A stretch of 64,000 nucleotides of DNA from Saccharicrinis sp963677655. GTDB lineage: Bacteria; Bacteroidota; Bacteroidia; Bacteroidales; Marinilabiliaceae. Positions 27,615-35,686 of the stretch are shown piece by piece (position 1 is the first letter of the stretch; each line of letters begins with the position of its first letter). The position numbers and the translations under genes are program-made. The stretch lies in NCBI GenBank assembly GCA_963677655.1, contig OY782088.1. One strand, given 5' to 3'. The notes beneath the pieces were generated by a model. The model was not told the DNA's origin. It ran no database searches and saw nothing but the letters and a program-made list of their open reading frames with translations.

Positions 27615-28256
27615 TTATTTATTTTCCTTTTCCCAGGCGTTATATCTTTTTTTTGCAACATCTTTAAATATATAATATAAAGATCCCGCCCAATAATTTC
27701 TTACTCCAAAACCTGCAGGTTTTGTAACAAAGCGTTCTTCAATTAATTTTTCTCTTGTTGCAATATTAAATATTTCAAGAACGTAAGAAGCCTCTGCCAT
27801 TGTTTTATCTAGATACTCAGCGATGATAACAACTCCTACTCCACTTTCGTAATTCAGATCATAATTTTCAATTGAATTAGTAAGAGTTTCATCTGATAAA
27901 AATTCTCCTTTAAGCGCTTCTAAATTATCATACCCTCCTTTTTGATTATATTCTTCCATCATTCGGATATCATAAGTAACTTCAGATGTTTTCAGCATAT
28001 TTTCAACGCTAAACTTTCTTCTTTCGTTCCTTATGAGATCGTTCCAGGCCTTAAAATATCTGTCTTTTATAAAATGAGTTGGATCTGAATCCCCCATATT
28101 GGTGGCATAAAAATCGCCGATTAGTTTTACTTTAGAGTAGTCAACACCGAACCAAACGTACTGAAAGTCATTATCAGTAAAAAGATCTTTTGTTTTTTGC
28201 GCTTGAACATTTATAAACAAAGCACAAATAAAACCGATTAAATAAATCTTCTTCAT
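27615..28256 (-). CDS. Exported protein of unknown family in the pigment operon
   Basis: From the ATG at 28256 the product is 213 residues with a signal peptide (IYLIGFICALFINVQAQ). I do not recognise the family by name. The mature chain opens with DNDFQYVWFGVDYSKVKLIGD and contains paired strands (GVGVVIIAEYLDKTMAEASY, LEIFNIATREKLIEERFVTKP), then a C-terminal amphipathic helix. The segment YVWFGVDYSKVKLIGDF suggests a periplasmic beta-rich protein. It has the largest upstream gap within the operon (66 bp). A periplasmic role in pigment handling is inferred from context only. Confidence 0.75.
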   Translation of the reverse strand: MKKIYLIGFICALFINVQAQKTKDLFTDNDFQYVWFGVDYSKVKLIGDFYATNMGDSDPTHFIKDRYFKAWNDLIRNERRKFSVENMLKTSEVTYDIRMMEEYNQKGGYDNLEALKGEFLSDETLTNSIENYDLNYESGVGVVIIAEYLDKTMAEASYVLEIFNIATREKLIEERFVTKPAGFGVRNYWAGSLYYIFKDVAKKRYNAWEKENK

Positions 28257-28322
28257 AATTATAATCATTTAGGTTACAAGTATATTAAAGATGATTTACA
28301 ATTTTTCAACTATAAAGGATCT

Positions 28323-28739
28323 CTAATCTTCTTTTAAAAAAATATTAAGCACACATTTCGCAACGATTTCATCAGAAGAACTTACAATTCCTTCTGCAAC
28401 ATTCACTCCCATGGCATTGGTTAAAATCTTAACCTGTGTTTCCAATATCTCCCCAACTTGTGGTGCCCTGATTATCTCTAATTTCTTAACTGATCCAATA
28501 AATCCAACTTTAACAGCACAGTTATTACTTTTGGCATTACAGCCTTCCAAGGCTGCAGCTGACTGAGCAATATTTTCAATTAATCCTGCCTCTTGTATAG
28601 AACCATCAAAAACCAAAGTTGCACCTTCTTTTATTTCAAATGTAGTTTTAACTTCTCCTTCAGAAAAATCTACAACCTGATCTACAAAAACAAAAGGAGG
28701 TCTCTGAGGTATTAACTCTTCAATGGTCCACTGCATCAT
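28323..28739 (-). CDS. ApeP/FabZ-like hotdog protein (Glu kept, His lost)
   Basis: The 138-residue product from the ATG at 28739 (a TTG two codons earlier is the alternative) has the dehydratase opening LIPQRPPFVFVDQVVDF, matching FabZ LLPHRFPFLLVDRV. The central block is shortened: where FabZ has HFPGKPIFPGVLILEAMAQ, this protein has DGSIQEAGLIENIAQ. The catalytic His is thus gone while the Glu (E55) is kept. This is the reverse of the hotdog at 20559-20924. It probably forms the second half of a heteromeric dehydratase acting on 3-hydroxyacyl-ACP. Confidence 0.82.
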   Translation of the reverse strand: MMQWTIEELIPQRPPFVFVDQVVDFSEGEVKTTFEIKEGATLVFDGSIQEAGLIENIAQSAAALEGCNAKSNNCAVKVGFIGSVKKLEIIRAPQVGEILETQVKILTNAMGVNVAEGIVSSSDEIVAKCVLNIFLKED

Positions 28740-28764
28740 TTCCAAAAATATTATATTATCAGAA

Positions 28765-29832
28765 TTACTTCTTCTTACAAATTAATAACGTATGGCTCAC
28801 ACCAATATTACGTACGGTTTCTTCTACCTCTAAACCTGCTTTATCTACTAATTTAAGCATATCTTCTGTATGATACATCTGGCTACAGCCATTTGCAATA
28901 TTTGTAAAATACAAAGAAGTTGCATGTAAACTGTAAGTTGATGCAGGAAATTCCTGATCGTCCCAATATGTTTCAAGAATATAAACCCTTCCATTTTCAT
29001 CAAGAGCATTAAATGATCTTGTTAAAAGTTGAAGAATATCTTCCTGAGAGAAACAATCTAAAAACTGGCTCATCCAAACAATATCCGCTCCTTTTGGAAA
29101 TGGATTTGAATGATCTAATAAGTTAATAGGATGTCCATCAACTCTATCACTGAAACCATTTTCTTCAATGTTTTTATAGGCCACATTCAACTGTCCCGGT
29201 AAATCAAGAATAGTAACTTTTACATCCTCGTTATATTTTGCACACTGAATAGAAAACTTACCTGTATTACCCCCTACATCAAGAATTTTCTTTGGATTAT
29301 TTTTAAATACCAACGGCATAATTTCAGGAAAAGCATAATCAGAATAATAATGATCGAAAGCAAACCAGCTTTTTTTCGCCTTCTCTGGTAGGTGAGCTAA
29401 TCCTTCATAAACTGTAGGCCAATCACCAAAAACTTTTAATCCGGTAGGCTTGCCTTCTTTAATTGAATCCTCAAGAGTAAATACTCCTTCATAATTTACA
29501 TCCTGAGTAAAATCCATATTAACTCTGGTTAATTCATCGCATTGAATATACCAACCTGTTTTTGTGATTTTATAAAAATCATCTTCAACAGTAACTAATT
29601 CAAGACTTAATCCTGCTTCTAACAAAACTTTAACTCCGTATACAGAAAGTTTAAGTTCTGAGGCAATATCTTCAATAGTAATTCCTTTTCTCTTTTTCTT
29701 AATTAGTTCAAGAATTCCAAGATTTCGTAACGAAAGAGCTGCTTGAAACATGATTGGAGCGAATGCTATCTTTTGAGCATCGAACTTAGCCTGAAGGGCA
29801 GTTTTGTTATCTTTTCCGTAAGTAACAGACAT
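28765..29832 (-). CDS. SAM-dependent O-methyltransferase-like protein
   Basis: A 355-residue protein from ATG 29832 (the upstream TTG would overlap the previous gene). Residues about 20-95 form a winged-helix dimerisation domain (SLRNLGILELI, GITIEDIASELKLS). Residues about 130-355 form a methyltransferase domain with the SAM loop ILDVGGNTG (183-191), followed by VTILDLPGQL and DIVWMSQFLDCFSQEDI. This is the layout of acetylserotonin/hydroxyneurosporene O-methyltransferases. In this cluster it may methylate the aryl ring or its hydroxyl group; methylated aryl heads are known from aryl polyenes. The catalytic base expected near the C-terminal third could not be assigned with certainty. Confidence 0.85.
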   Translation of the reverse strand: MSVTYGKDNKTALQAKFDAQKIAFAPIMFQAALSLRNLGILELIKKKRKGITIEDIASELKLSVYGVKVLLEAGLSLELVTVEDDFYKITKTGWYIQCDELTRVNMDFTQDVNYEGVFTLEDSIKEGKPTGLKVFGDWPTVYEGLAHLPEKAKKSWFAFDHYYSDYAFPEIMPLVFKNNPKKILDVGGNTGKFSIQCAKYNEDVKVTILDLPGQLNVAYKNIEENGFSDRVDGHPINLLDHSNPFPKGADIVWMSQFLDCFSQEDILQLLTRSFNALDENGRVYILETYWDDQEFPASTYSLHATSLYFTNIANGCSQMYHTEDMLKLVDKAGLEVEETVRNIGVSHTLLICKKK

Positions 29833-29837
29833 TAGGA

Positions 29838-30731
29838 TTAATTTTTTTCGTTTTCCCAAAAAGGGTGATAATTAAACCACTGCAAAGGGTATTCTTTTAC
29901 CTTAGCTTGCAAATGATTTACATAATCGGTTAACATTACTTTAATTGACTCATCTCTTAAGGCCGGTTTCCGTTCCTTAGGATATACTTTGCCTTTTGTA
30001 GCAAAAAAATGATAGTGGGTGTTGGTTTCCTTAACACTGAATACAAATGTAACAGGTATCGAGTATTTGCTAGCTAACACCATTGGGCCAATTGGAAATT
30101 CTGCCAATTCTCCTAAAAAAGGGATTTTAACAGTTTGATTTCCTTCAACAAATCTATCGCCATGCATCGCAACAATTTCTTTGTTTTTAAAGGCCTCAAT
30201 CACACTAAAAATATGCGACATATCATCCTTTATCGGGATAATATTAACTTTCTTTTCACCAATGGCTTCTTGTAAAACATCTTTTAATTTTTGATGCTCT
30301 GCTTCCACCATCAAAATATTGATTACAGAATCGACCCTTTCTAATAACTCTCCTGCAACTTCCCAATTACCCATATGGGCTCCCAAAAGTAATCCTCCCT
30401 GCTTTTCCTTTACCATCTGATGAAGATATTCTTCCCCATCAAAATTAAAAGTGTATTGATCCTTTTGTCCTGAAAGGATAGCGATTTTATCAATCAATAC
30501 TTTACCTAAAAACACATAATTTTTATAAATGCTAATTAGTGTTTTTAATTGACCATACTGCATTCTTTCTTTATAGAAATACTTTATGGATTTTTTATTT
30601 GAAAAAATCAAGTAAAAAAAAGATACGGGCTTAAGTAGAATATAAGCTAATCGAACATCTACCTTAATTAAAGCAATAAATATTCGATAACCTAAAGGAT
30701 TTCCCTTTGACTTGCCCGTCCATTTACTCAT
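29838..30731 (-). CDS. LpxL/HtrB-like lauroyl-type acyltransferase
   Basis: The 297-residue protein belongs to the lipid A late acyltransferase (LpxL/LpxM, HtrB) family. It has an N-terminal membrane-associated region and the HX4E catalytic motif GAHMGNWEVAGE, with H119 and E124. Further blocks are MHGDRFVEGNQTVKIPFLGE and a C-terminal PLQWFNYHPFWE. In lipid A synthesis these enzymes use acyl-ACP as donor. Here it overlaps the ACP gene by 4 bp, so an aryl-polyenoyl-ACP donor and a lipid acceptor are a reasonable inference. A plain lipid A role is less likely given the position inside the operon. Confidence 0.88.
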   Translation of the reverse strand: MSKWTGKSKGNPLGYRIFIALIKVDVRLAYILLKPVSFFYLIFSNKKSIKYFYKERMQYGQLKTLISIYKNYVFLGKVLIDKIAILSGQKDQYTFNFDGEEYLHQMVKEKQGGLLLGAHMGNWEVAGELLERVDSVINILMVEAEHQKLKDVLQEAIGEKKVNIIPIKDDMSHIFSVIEAFKNKEIVAMHGDRFVEGNQTVKIPFLGELAEFPIGPMVLASKYSIPVTFVFSVKETNTHYHFFATKGKVYPKERKPALRDESIKVMLTDYVNHLQAKVKEYPLQWFNYHPFWENEKN

Positions 30732-30970
30732 TTTAAATTACTTTCAATATAGTTGTACAAGTCATTTAAAACACGAATATCTTTCATTTCTTCACGCTTC
30801 ACCTTAAATCCAAACTCCTTTTCAATGATTACAACTATATCCACAAAATCGAGACTTTCTAAACCAAGATCGTCAATTAAATGCGCATCATCTTTTATCA
30901 CATCTTCTTCAATCTCGAACTCATCTATTAAGAACTCTATAACGATTTCTTTAATCTTGCTTCTTTCCAT
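30728..30970 (-). CDS. Acyl carrier protein (cluster ACP 2)
   Basis: An 80-residue ACP with LGLESLDFVDI; Ser39 is the expected phosphopantetheine site. It differs from the first cluster ACP (LALDSIDALEI) in the motif and length, so the two probably serve different steps. It is 6 bp after the ketosynthase upstream and overlaps the LpxL-like acyltransferase by 4 bp, consistent with delivering chains to that enzyme. Confidence 0.92.
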   Translation of the reverse strand: MERSKIKEIVIEFLIDEFEIEEDVIKDDAHLIDDLGLESLDFVDIVVIIEKEFGFKVKREEMKDIRVLNDLYNYIESNLK

Positions 30971-30976
30971 TTTTCC

Positions 30977-32203
30977 CTATTTGCTATATTTTGATAATAT
31001 TATTGTCGAATTTGTGCCCCCAAATCCAAATGAATTTGAAAGTATAGTATTTAATTCTTTTTCAGTGGTTTTATTAATGATATTTAATTTTGCAGATTGC
31101 TCATCCGGATTTTCGAAATTAATATTTGGAGCAATAAATGATTTATGCATCATAATTGAACTATAAATTAATTCACTTCCTCCACCCATCCACATTTCAT
31201 GACCAGTCATTGATTTTGTAGAACTGATAGGTGTTTTGCTATCTCCGAAAACAGTATACAATGCTCTCGCTTCCATTGCATCTCCTACTGGAGTTGAAGT
31301 CGCATGCGCATTTACATAATCTATATCCTTAGCAGCCATATTAGCATCCTTCAAACATCGTTGTAACGAATTAGTTGGACCAGCTTCATTAGGTACCGAA
31401 ATATGATCTCCATTTGATGAAAAACCATAACCTTTTATTTCTGCTACAATATCAGCTCCTCTTTTTAATGCTGATTCCAGACTTTCTACTACGAGAGAAG
31501 CCCCACCACCACTAGGAATTAATCCATCTCTATCTCTATCGAATGGTCTGGATGCTTTTTCCGGAGCATCATGGCGAACAGAAAATGCTGATAAACCATC
31601 AAAACTTCCCATTGATTCAGGATTGATTTCCTGACCACCACCACAAAGAACTATATCCTGATAACCATGCTTAATTAAAAAATAGGCCATTCCTACTGCA
31701 TGAGAACTACTTGCACAAGCTCCGGATACTGTAAAATTAATTCCTTTAAGTTTGAAAATTACAGATAAGTTCATTGATATGGTCGAGTTCATACTTTGAA
31801 ATATAGAACCCGAACCCAATAATGTAGTATCTTTCGTTTCTCTTACTCTATCAATTGATTCAATAACAGGAATAGAAGAACTGTCATTTCCATATAATAT
31901 ACCTACTTCATTCTTTTCAAGAAAATCCATATCAATCTTAGCATTTTCAAATGCTTCAATAGTGGCCATGTATGCATACTCTCCTTGTTCAGGCAGGCCT
32001 ACACGCTGACGACGATTTAAGAGCTTCTTTAGATTTGGACGATCAAGAATTCCTGTTAGCATAGATCGAAAACCTAATTCTTTACGGTTTAAGTCTAATC
32101 CTATTCCAGACTTTCCATTGTATAATGATGTAGTAACTTCTTCTAAATTCTTACCCAGTACAGAATAAATACCCATACCGGAAATCACAACTCTTCTTTC
32201 CAT
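30977..32203 (-). CDS. Beta-ketoacyl-ACP synthase (FabB/KAS I type)
   Basis: The 408-residue enzyme has an intact catalytic set: C163 in SGACASSSHAVG, H300 in NAHATSTP and H335 in MTGHEMWMGGGSE. The GHEMWMGG form of the last motif is typical of FabB/KAS I-type enzymes. It would condense malonyl-ACP with the growing chain, in addition to the KS/CLF pair and the short ketosynthase. In the aryl polyene pathway two different ketosynthases are used (ApeO and ApeR); this gene resembles the ApeR position next to the reductase. Confidence 0.9.
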   Translation of the reverse strand: MERRVVISGMGIYSVLGKNLEEVTTSLYNGKSGIGLDLNRKELGFRSMLTGILDRPNLKKLLNRRQRVGLPEQGEYAYMATIEAFENAKIDMDFLEKNEVGILYGNDSSSIPVIESIDRVRETKDTTLLGSGSIFQSMNSTISMNLSVIFKLKGINFTVSGACASSSHAVGMAYFLIKHGYQDIVLCGGGQEINPESMGSFDGLSAFSVRHDAPEKASRPFDRDRDGLIPSGGGASLVVESLESALKRGADIVAEIKGYGFSSNGDHISVPNEAGPTNSLQRCLKDANMAAKDIDYVNAHATSTPVGDAMEARALYTVFGDSKTPISSTKSMTGHEMWMGGGSELIYSSIMMHKSFIAPNINFENPDEQSAKLNIINKTTEKELNTILSNSFGFGGTNSTIILSKYSK

Positions 32204-32218
32204 TTTATAAAAGTCTCA

Positions 32219-32944
32219 TTAGCTATACATACCACCATTTACGGCAATGGTTTCACCAGTTATATAAGCTGCACCATCAGAGGCAAGAAAACCAACCACA
32301 CTTGCAACTTCTTCAGCCTTACCGAAACGGTTTAATGGTATATGACGTTTCCATTCTTTTTCATTGATATCCTCTGTCATCTCAGTTTTAATAAAACCCG
32401 GAGCAACACAATTCACTGTTATTTTCTTTTTACCCACTTCCATTGATAAGGATTTTGTTGCTGCAATTACAGCTCCTTTGGATGCAGAATAGTTAACTTG
32501 TCCAGGATGCCCTTTTTGACCAGATAAAGACACTATATTAATTACCCTTCCCCATTTGTTAACAACCATCCCTTCAAGCACCTGACGAGTAACAAAGAAA
32601 AAGCTATTTTGGTTCGTTGATATTACTTTATTCCATTCTTCATCAGACATAAAAACCATAAGGTTATCACTAGTAATACCAGCATTATTGACTAAAACAT
32701 CAATATGTTTATCATTATCCTTCATCCAACCACCAAGAACCTCTTCAACTTTTTGAGAATTTGAAACATCAAAAGGAAGTAATTCTGCTTTACCTCCAGC
32801 ATCTTCTATATCTTGCTTTACTTTTTGAGCTTCTTCGTGAGCTGATCTATAATTAATAAGAACATAGAAACCTTGTTGAGCTAAATGCACAGAAATAGCT
32901 CTCCCAATTCCTCTTGATCCTCCTGTAACTAATGCGTATTTCAT
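32219..32944 (-). CDS. 3-oxoacyl-ACP reductase, FabG family
   Basis: A 241-residue short-chain dehydrogenase with the NADPH-binding TGGSRGIG (7-14), NNAG (87-90) and the catalytic triad S139, Y152 and K156 (YSASK). The fold ends with GETIAVNGGMYS, the usual FabG terminus. It should reduce the 3-keto group after each condensation, ahead of dehydration. It is 16 bp upstream of the FabB-type ketosynthase and 54 bp downstream of the ammonia-lyase, so it is the second gene of the operon. A primary fatty-acid role is less likely because of its location. Confidence 0.93.
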   Translation of the reverse strand: MKYALVTGGSRGIGRAISVHLAQQGFYVLINYRSAHEEAQKVKQDIEDAGGKAELLPFDVSNSQKVEEVLGGWMKDNDKHIDVLVNNAGITSDNLMVFMSDEEWNKVISTNQNSFFFVTRQVLEGMVVNKWGRVINIVSLSGQKGHPGQVNYSASKGAVIAATKSLSMEVGKKKITVNCVAPGFIKTEMTEDINEKEWKRHIPLNRFGKAEEVASVVGFLASDGAAYITGETIAVNGGMYS

Positions 32945-32997
32945 AAAATTCGACGTGTTAATTGCACGAAAATAAGATCTACAATTGTAATCTGAAA

Positions 32998-34545
32998 TTA
33001 TTCTTGTGGTATTTCTACATTATTATTAAACAGAAAATCTACAACTTTAGCTAAATCTTCATATAAAGGTCTATCCTCAATATAAACAGGAAAGATAGCT
33101 CGAAGTCTGTCATAAACCTTTTTTGTTGATGAAGATAATCTTGAAGACACCTGAAGATAATCAACAGCTTGTAACAATGCCATCATTTCAATTGCCTGAA
33201 CCTGGTATGCATTATCAATCACACGCTTTGTAATTAATGCACTATTTGTTCCCATACTAACAATATCCTGATTGTCATTATTTGTTGTGATACTATGAAC
33301 ATACATTGAGTTCGATAGTGTTTGATTTTCTGCTGCAGTAGATGTTGCTGTAAACTGCATTCCTTGTAATCCTAAATTAAGACCTAAAGTCCCTAAGTTT
33401 ACAAATGGAGGAAGTATCTCATTTATTTTACTGTTAAAAAGAAACGCTGTTTGTCGCTCTGATAACATAGACATACGTGTAACAGCTAACTTAAGCTTAT
33501 CCATTTCAATTGAAATGTAATCACCATGAAAGTTACCTCCATGATAAACATTTTCATTTTCAACATCAACAATCGGATTATCACTTACTGAATTCGCTTC
33601 GTTTACGACAACTTTTTTAGCCGATTCAACAGCTTCGTATACAGGACCTAAAATCTGAGGAACACAACGTAATGAATAATACTCTTGTACTTTACGCTTA
33701 AATATACGCTCATCAACCTCTCCAGAAAAGAAATGTTCTTCACGACGAGCAATCAAGTTACTATCTTTTAGTAACATTCGCATTCCTTCTGCAATTTTCT
33801 GTTGCCCTTCGTGTTTTTTTACTGAATTTAAAGTAACTGAGAAATGATCATCAAAAGACATCACTATCTCATTCATCATAACAGATGCAATTAATGACCA
33901 GTTCATTAACTGTTTTGCTTTGATTACATTAACCAAACCAACACCAGTCATTACTGATGTTCCATTAATTAGAGAAAGACCTTCTCTAAGTTTAACTTCA
34001 ATAGGTTGAATACCTAACTCTTTGAAAACTTCTTTAGTATTTTTTAGTTCACCCTTATATGTTACATGCCCTTCTCCAATTAAAACCAATGCTAAATGAG
34101 CTAACTGAACCAAGTCTCCACTGGCACCAACTCCTCCATGCTCAGGAATAAAAGGGTAAACTTCAGAATTTATTAGTGTTTCTAATAGTTCTATTGTAGA
34201 CGGATGTATTCCTGAAAACCCCTGCATAATAGCTCTCATACGAACTAACATTGCAGCTTTTGCATATACATCAGGAATTTTTTGACCAGCTCCTGCAGAG
34301 TGGCTACGAATTAAATTATATTGTAAATCAACCAGCTTGTCGTCCTCAATACGATATTGTGCCATAGGCCCAAGACCTGTATTTATTCCATAAATCACTT
34401 TGTTCTTGGCAAATTTCTCAAGAAACTCATAGCTTTTTTTAACTTTCTGTTTGGTATCCGAATCAATTTTGATTTCTTGGTTCCCAAATAAGATTTCCTC
34501 AACAAGTTCAATTGTTAAGTCTTTCTCAACACTTAGGTTAATCAT
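32998..34545 (-). CDS. Tyrosine ammonia-lyase (HAL/PAL family), first gene of the pigment operon
   Basis: The 515-residue enzyme belongs to the MIO-dependent aromatic amino acid lyases. The prosthetic group would form from A141-S142-G143 in GGVGASGDLVQLAHLALVLIGEG, split around the loop. The catalytic Tyr is in YGINTGLGP (Y52), and the selectivity loop reads LQYNLIRSHSAG. Several blocks (NTG.GPMAQYRI, LQYNLIRSHS, YHGGNFHGDYIS) match, as I remember it, the Flavobacterium johnsoniae tyrosine ammonia-lyase rather than histidase. It should convert tyrosine to p-coumarate, the starter of flexirubin-type and 4-hydroxyphenyl aryl polyenes. It opens the operon. Confidence 0.9.
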   Translation of the reverse strand: MINLSVEKDLTIELVEEILFGNQEIKIDSDTKQKVKKSYEFLEKFAKNKVIYGINTGLGPMAQYRIEDDKLVDLQYNLIRSHSAGAGQKIPDVYAKAAMLVRMRAIMQGFSGIHPSTIELLETLINSEVYPFIPEHGGVGASGDLVQLAHLALVLIGEGHVTYKGELKNTKEVFKELGIQPIEVKLREGLSLINGTSVMTGVGLVNVIKAKQLMNWSLIASVMMNEIVMSFDDHFSVTLNSVKKHEGQQKIAEGMRMLLKDSNLIARREEHFFSGEVDERIFKRKVQEYYSLRCVPQILGPVYEAVESAKKVVVNEANSVSDNPIVDVENENVYHGGNFHGDYISIEMDKLKLAVTRMSMLSERQTAFLFNSKINEILPPFVNLGTLGLNLGLQGMQFTATSTAAENQTLSNSMYVHSITTNNDNQDIVSMGTNSALITKRVIDNAYQVQAIEMMALLQAVDYLQVSSRLSSSTKKVYDRLRAIFPVYIEDRPLYEDLAKVVDFLFNNNVEIPQE

Positions 34546-34572
34546 ATTTTAAACTATTACACACTTAGGTTA
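34529..34572. repeat. Direct 12-bp repeats 32 bp apart at the ammonia-lyase start
   Basis: ACACTTAGGTTA occurs at 34529-34540 (overlapping codons 2-6 of the lyase) and again at 34561-34572 upstream of the ATG. The 32-bp spacing is three helical turns. A further inverted partial copy AACCTAA lies at 34631-34637. The arrangement could be an operator for the operon, but one copy is coding sequence and chance is not excluded. Confidence 0.35.
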
Positions 34573-34584
34573 TTTAACAACATG

Positions 34585-34592
34585 CAAAGAAA
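34585..34592 (-). promoter_or_regulatory. Weak candidate -7 element for the pigment operon
   Basis: On the minus strand TTTCTTTG differs from the Bacteroidota -7 consensus TAnnTTTG at one base and lies 40 nt upstream of the ammonia-lyase ATG. No TTG was found at the expected -33 position, so the call is weak. It is the best match in the 149-bp gap before the operon. Confidence 0.25.
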
Positions 34593-34694
34593 ATAAAATC
34601 TATCTACATATATGTACTTAATGTTAAAGAAACCTAAACGGCAACTTTATTTAGAATAAGTTTAAACTGGATTCTAAGTCTGATATTTTTTTGT

Positions 34695-35633
34695 CTATAA
34701 TCCTAAAGCAAAATAATCAGATTCTTCAATTTGTTTCCCTTGAAAAATTAAAGTATACATATGCTTTATAGCACTAACCTCATCAATTATCTCACCTGTA
34801 AAATAAGAGTGTGTATTATATAAGGGGAATCTAAATCCAATAGCTTCAGATAAATTTACATAGTTTACAGAAGATATTTTATAACGATTTGTTTTATTTC
34901 CTAACTGCCTTTTAGCTCGTGTAAATAACTGCAAGCCTTTCAACAAAAAATCATGATTATTATAAAGTACATATTTACGTTTTTGAATATCTAGTAATGA
35001 CAACCAGTCGCCATGTCTTTTATCGTTTACAGCTGCACTATTTAAAATCACGTTTTCAAAGATCAGACGTCTATTGGTATTTTGCTCAAGAGAATATAAT
35101 TTAAAAAAATAATTACCTAAACTATGTGCCATCAAAGACACACTAAGATTATCATTTTGTTCCTTAAGTTCATGAGCCAGTTCTATAAAATGATTAAAAG
35201 CAGGTAAACTCTTTTGTATATTATCATGAGATTGAAACAAGTTAGAAGGTTTTCCTTTTGAATTCATAAAAGGCCAAAAAAAGAAAACAACTTTAACGTT
35301 ATATGAGTCTTGCATTAACAATGCTCTTTTATATACTTGTTCCACTTCTTTACCATAACCATGTACATAAAACAAAACATTTTGAACACCTAAATCACTA
35401 TATGTATTAAACATCTGTGGTTTTTCAGCTAAAGCTATTTTTAAACCATCATCTTCAGTCGATGCTTTATACAGTATTACATCATTATAATCAGGGATTT
35501 TATCACCTATTTCAAAGTTGTCCCCATTGAAATCAACTTCTGCACTAGTCATAAAATAAACGATATTAGATTCAGCTTGCAAATAATCAACACTCCATAA
35601 AACAAATAGTAAACAAACCACCAAACTTCTCAT
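34695..35633 (-). CDS. Exported alpha/beta hydrolase (DUF900-like lipase fold)
   Basis: A 312-residue protein with a signal peptide (MRSLVVCLLFVLWSVDYLQA). It has an oxyanion-region block LFYVHGYGKEVEQ, a hydrolase core strand VKVVFFFWPF and the nucleophile elbow MAHSLGN with S171. This suggests a serine hydrolase acting on lipids or esters in the periplasm; DUF900-type enzymes are the closest fold I recognise. It precedes the pigment operon by 149 bp in the same direction. It could be read through into the operon, but a terminator precedes it and no strong link is visible. Confidence 0.7.
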   Translation of the reverse strand: MRSLVVCLLFVLWSVDYLQAESNIVYFMTSAEVDFNGDNFEIGDKIPDYNDVILYKASTEDDGLKIALAEKPQMFNTYSDLGVQNVLFYVHGYGKEVEQVYKRALLMQDSYNVKVVFFFWPFMNSKGKPSNLFQSHDNIQKSLPAFNHFIELAHELKEQNDNLSVSLMAHSLGNYFFKLYSLEQNTNRRLIFENVILNSAAVNDKRHGDWLSLLDIQKRKYVLYNNHDFLLKGLQLFTRAKRQLGNKTNRYKISSVNYVNLSEAIGFRFPLYNTHSYFTGEIIDEVSAIKHMYTLIFQGKQIEESDYFALGL

Positions 35634-35686
35634 AACCCAACCATTTTTTGATTAACGTTTTTATAAATAACATAAACAAAAAGAAA

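Larger units (their letters stand above)
7130..34545 (-). other. Aryl polyene / flexirubin-type biosynthetic gene cluster (about 26 genes)
   Basis: All 26 genes point the same way with gaps of mostly 2-60 bp and several short overlaps, consistent with one long transcript starting upstream of the ammonia-lyase gene. The content matches the type II PKS logic known for aryl polyenes and flexirubins: aromatic ammonia-lyase, ligase, two ACPs, ketosynthase/chain-length-factor pair, reductase, paired hotdog dehydratases, thioesterase, acyltransferases, GT2, MMPL exporter and LolA-like carrier. The lyase indicates a 4-hydroxyphenyl starter derived from tyrosine. The pigment class is established knowledge. 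Assigning this cluster to it is an inference from gene content, and the exact product is unknown. Confidence 0.85.

Noticed and set aside
32998..34545. Histidine ammonia-lyase (hutH) of histidine catabolism
   Set aside because: No hutU, hutI or hutG nearby; position in the pigment operon and motif similarity to the Flavobacterium tyrosine lyase favour tyrosine.
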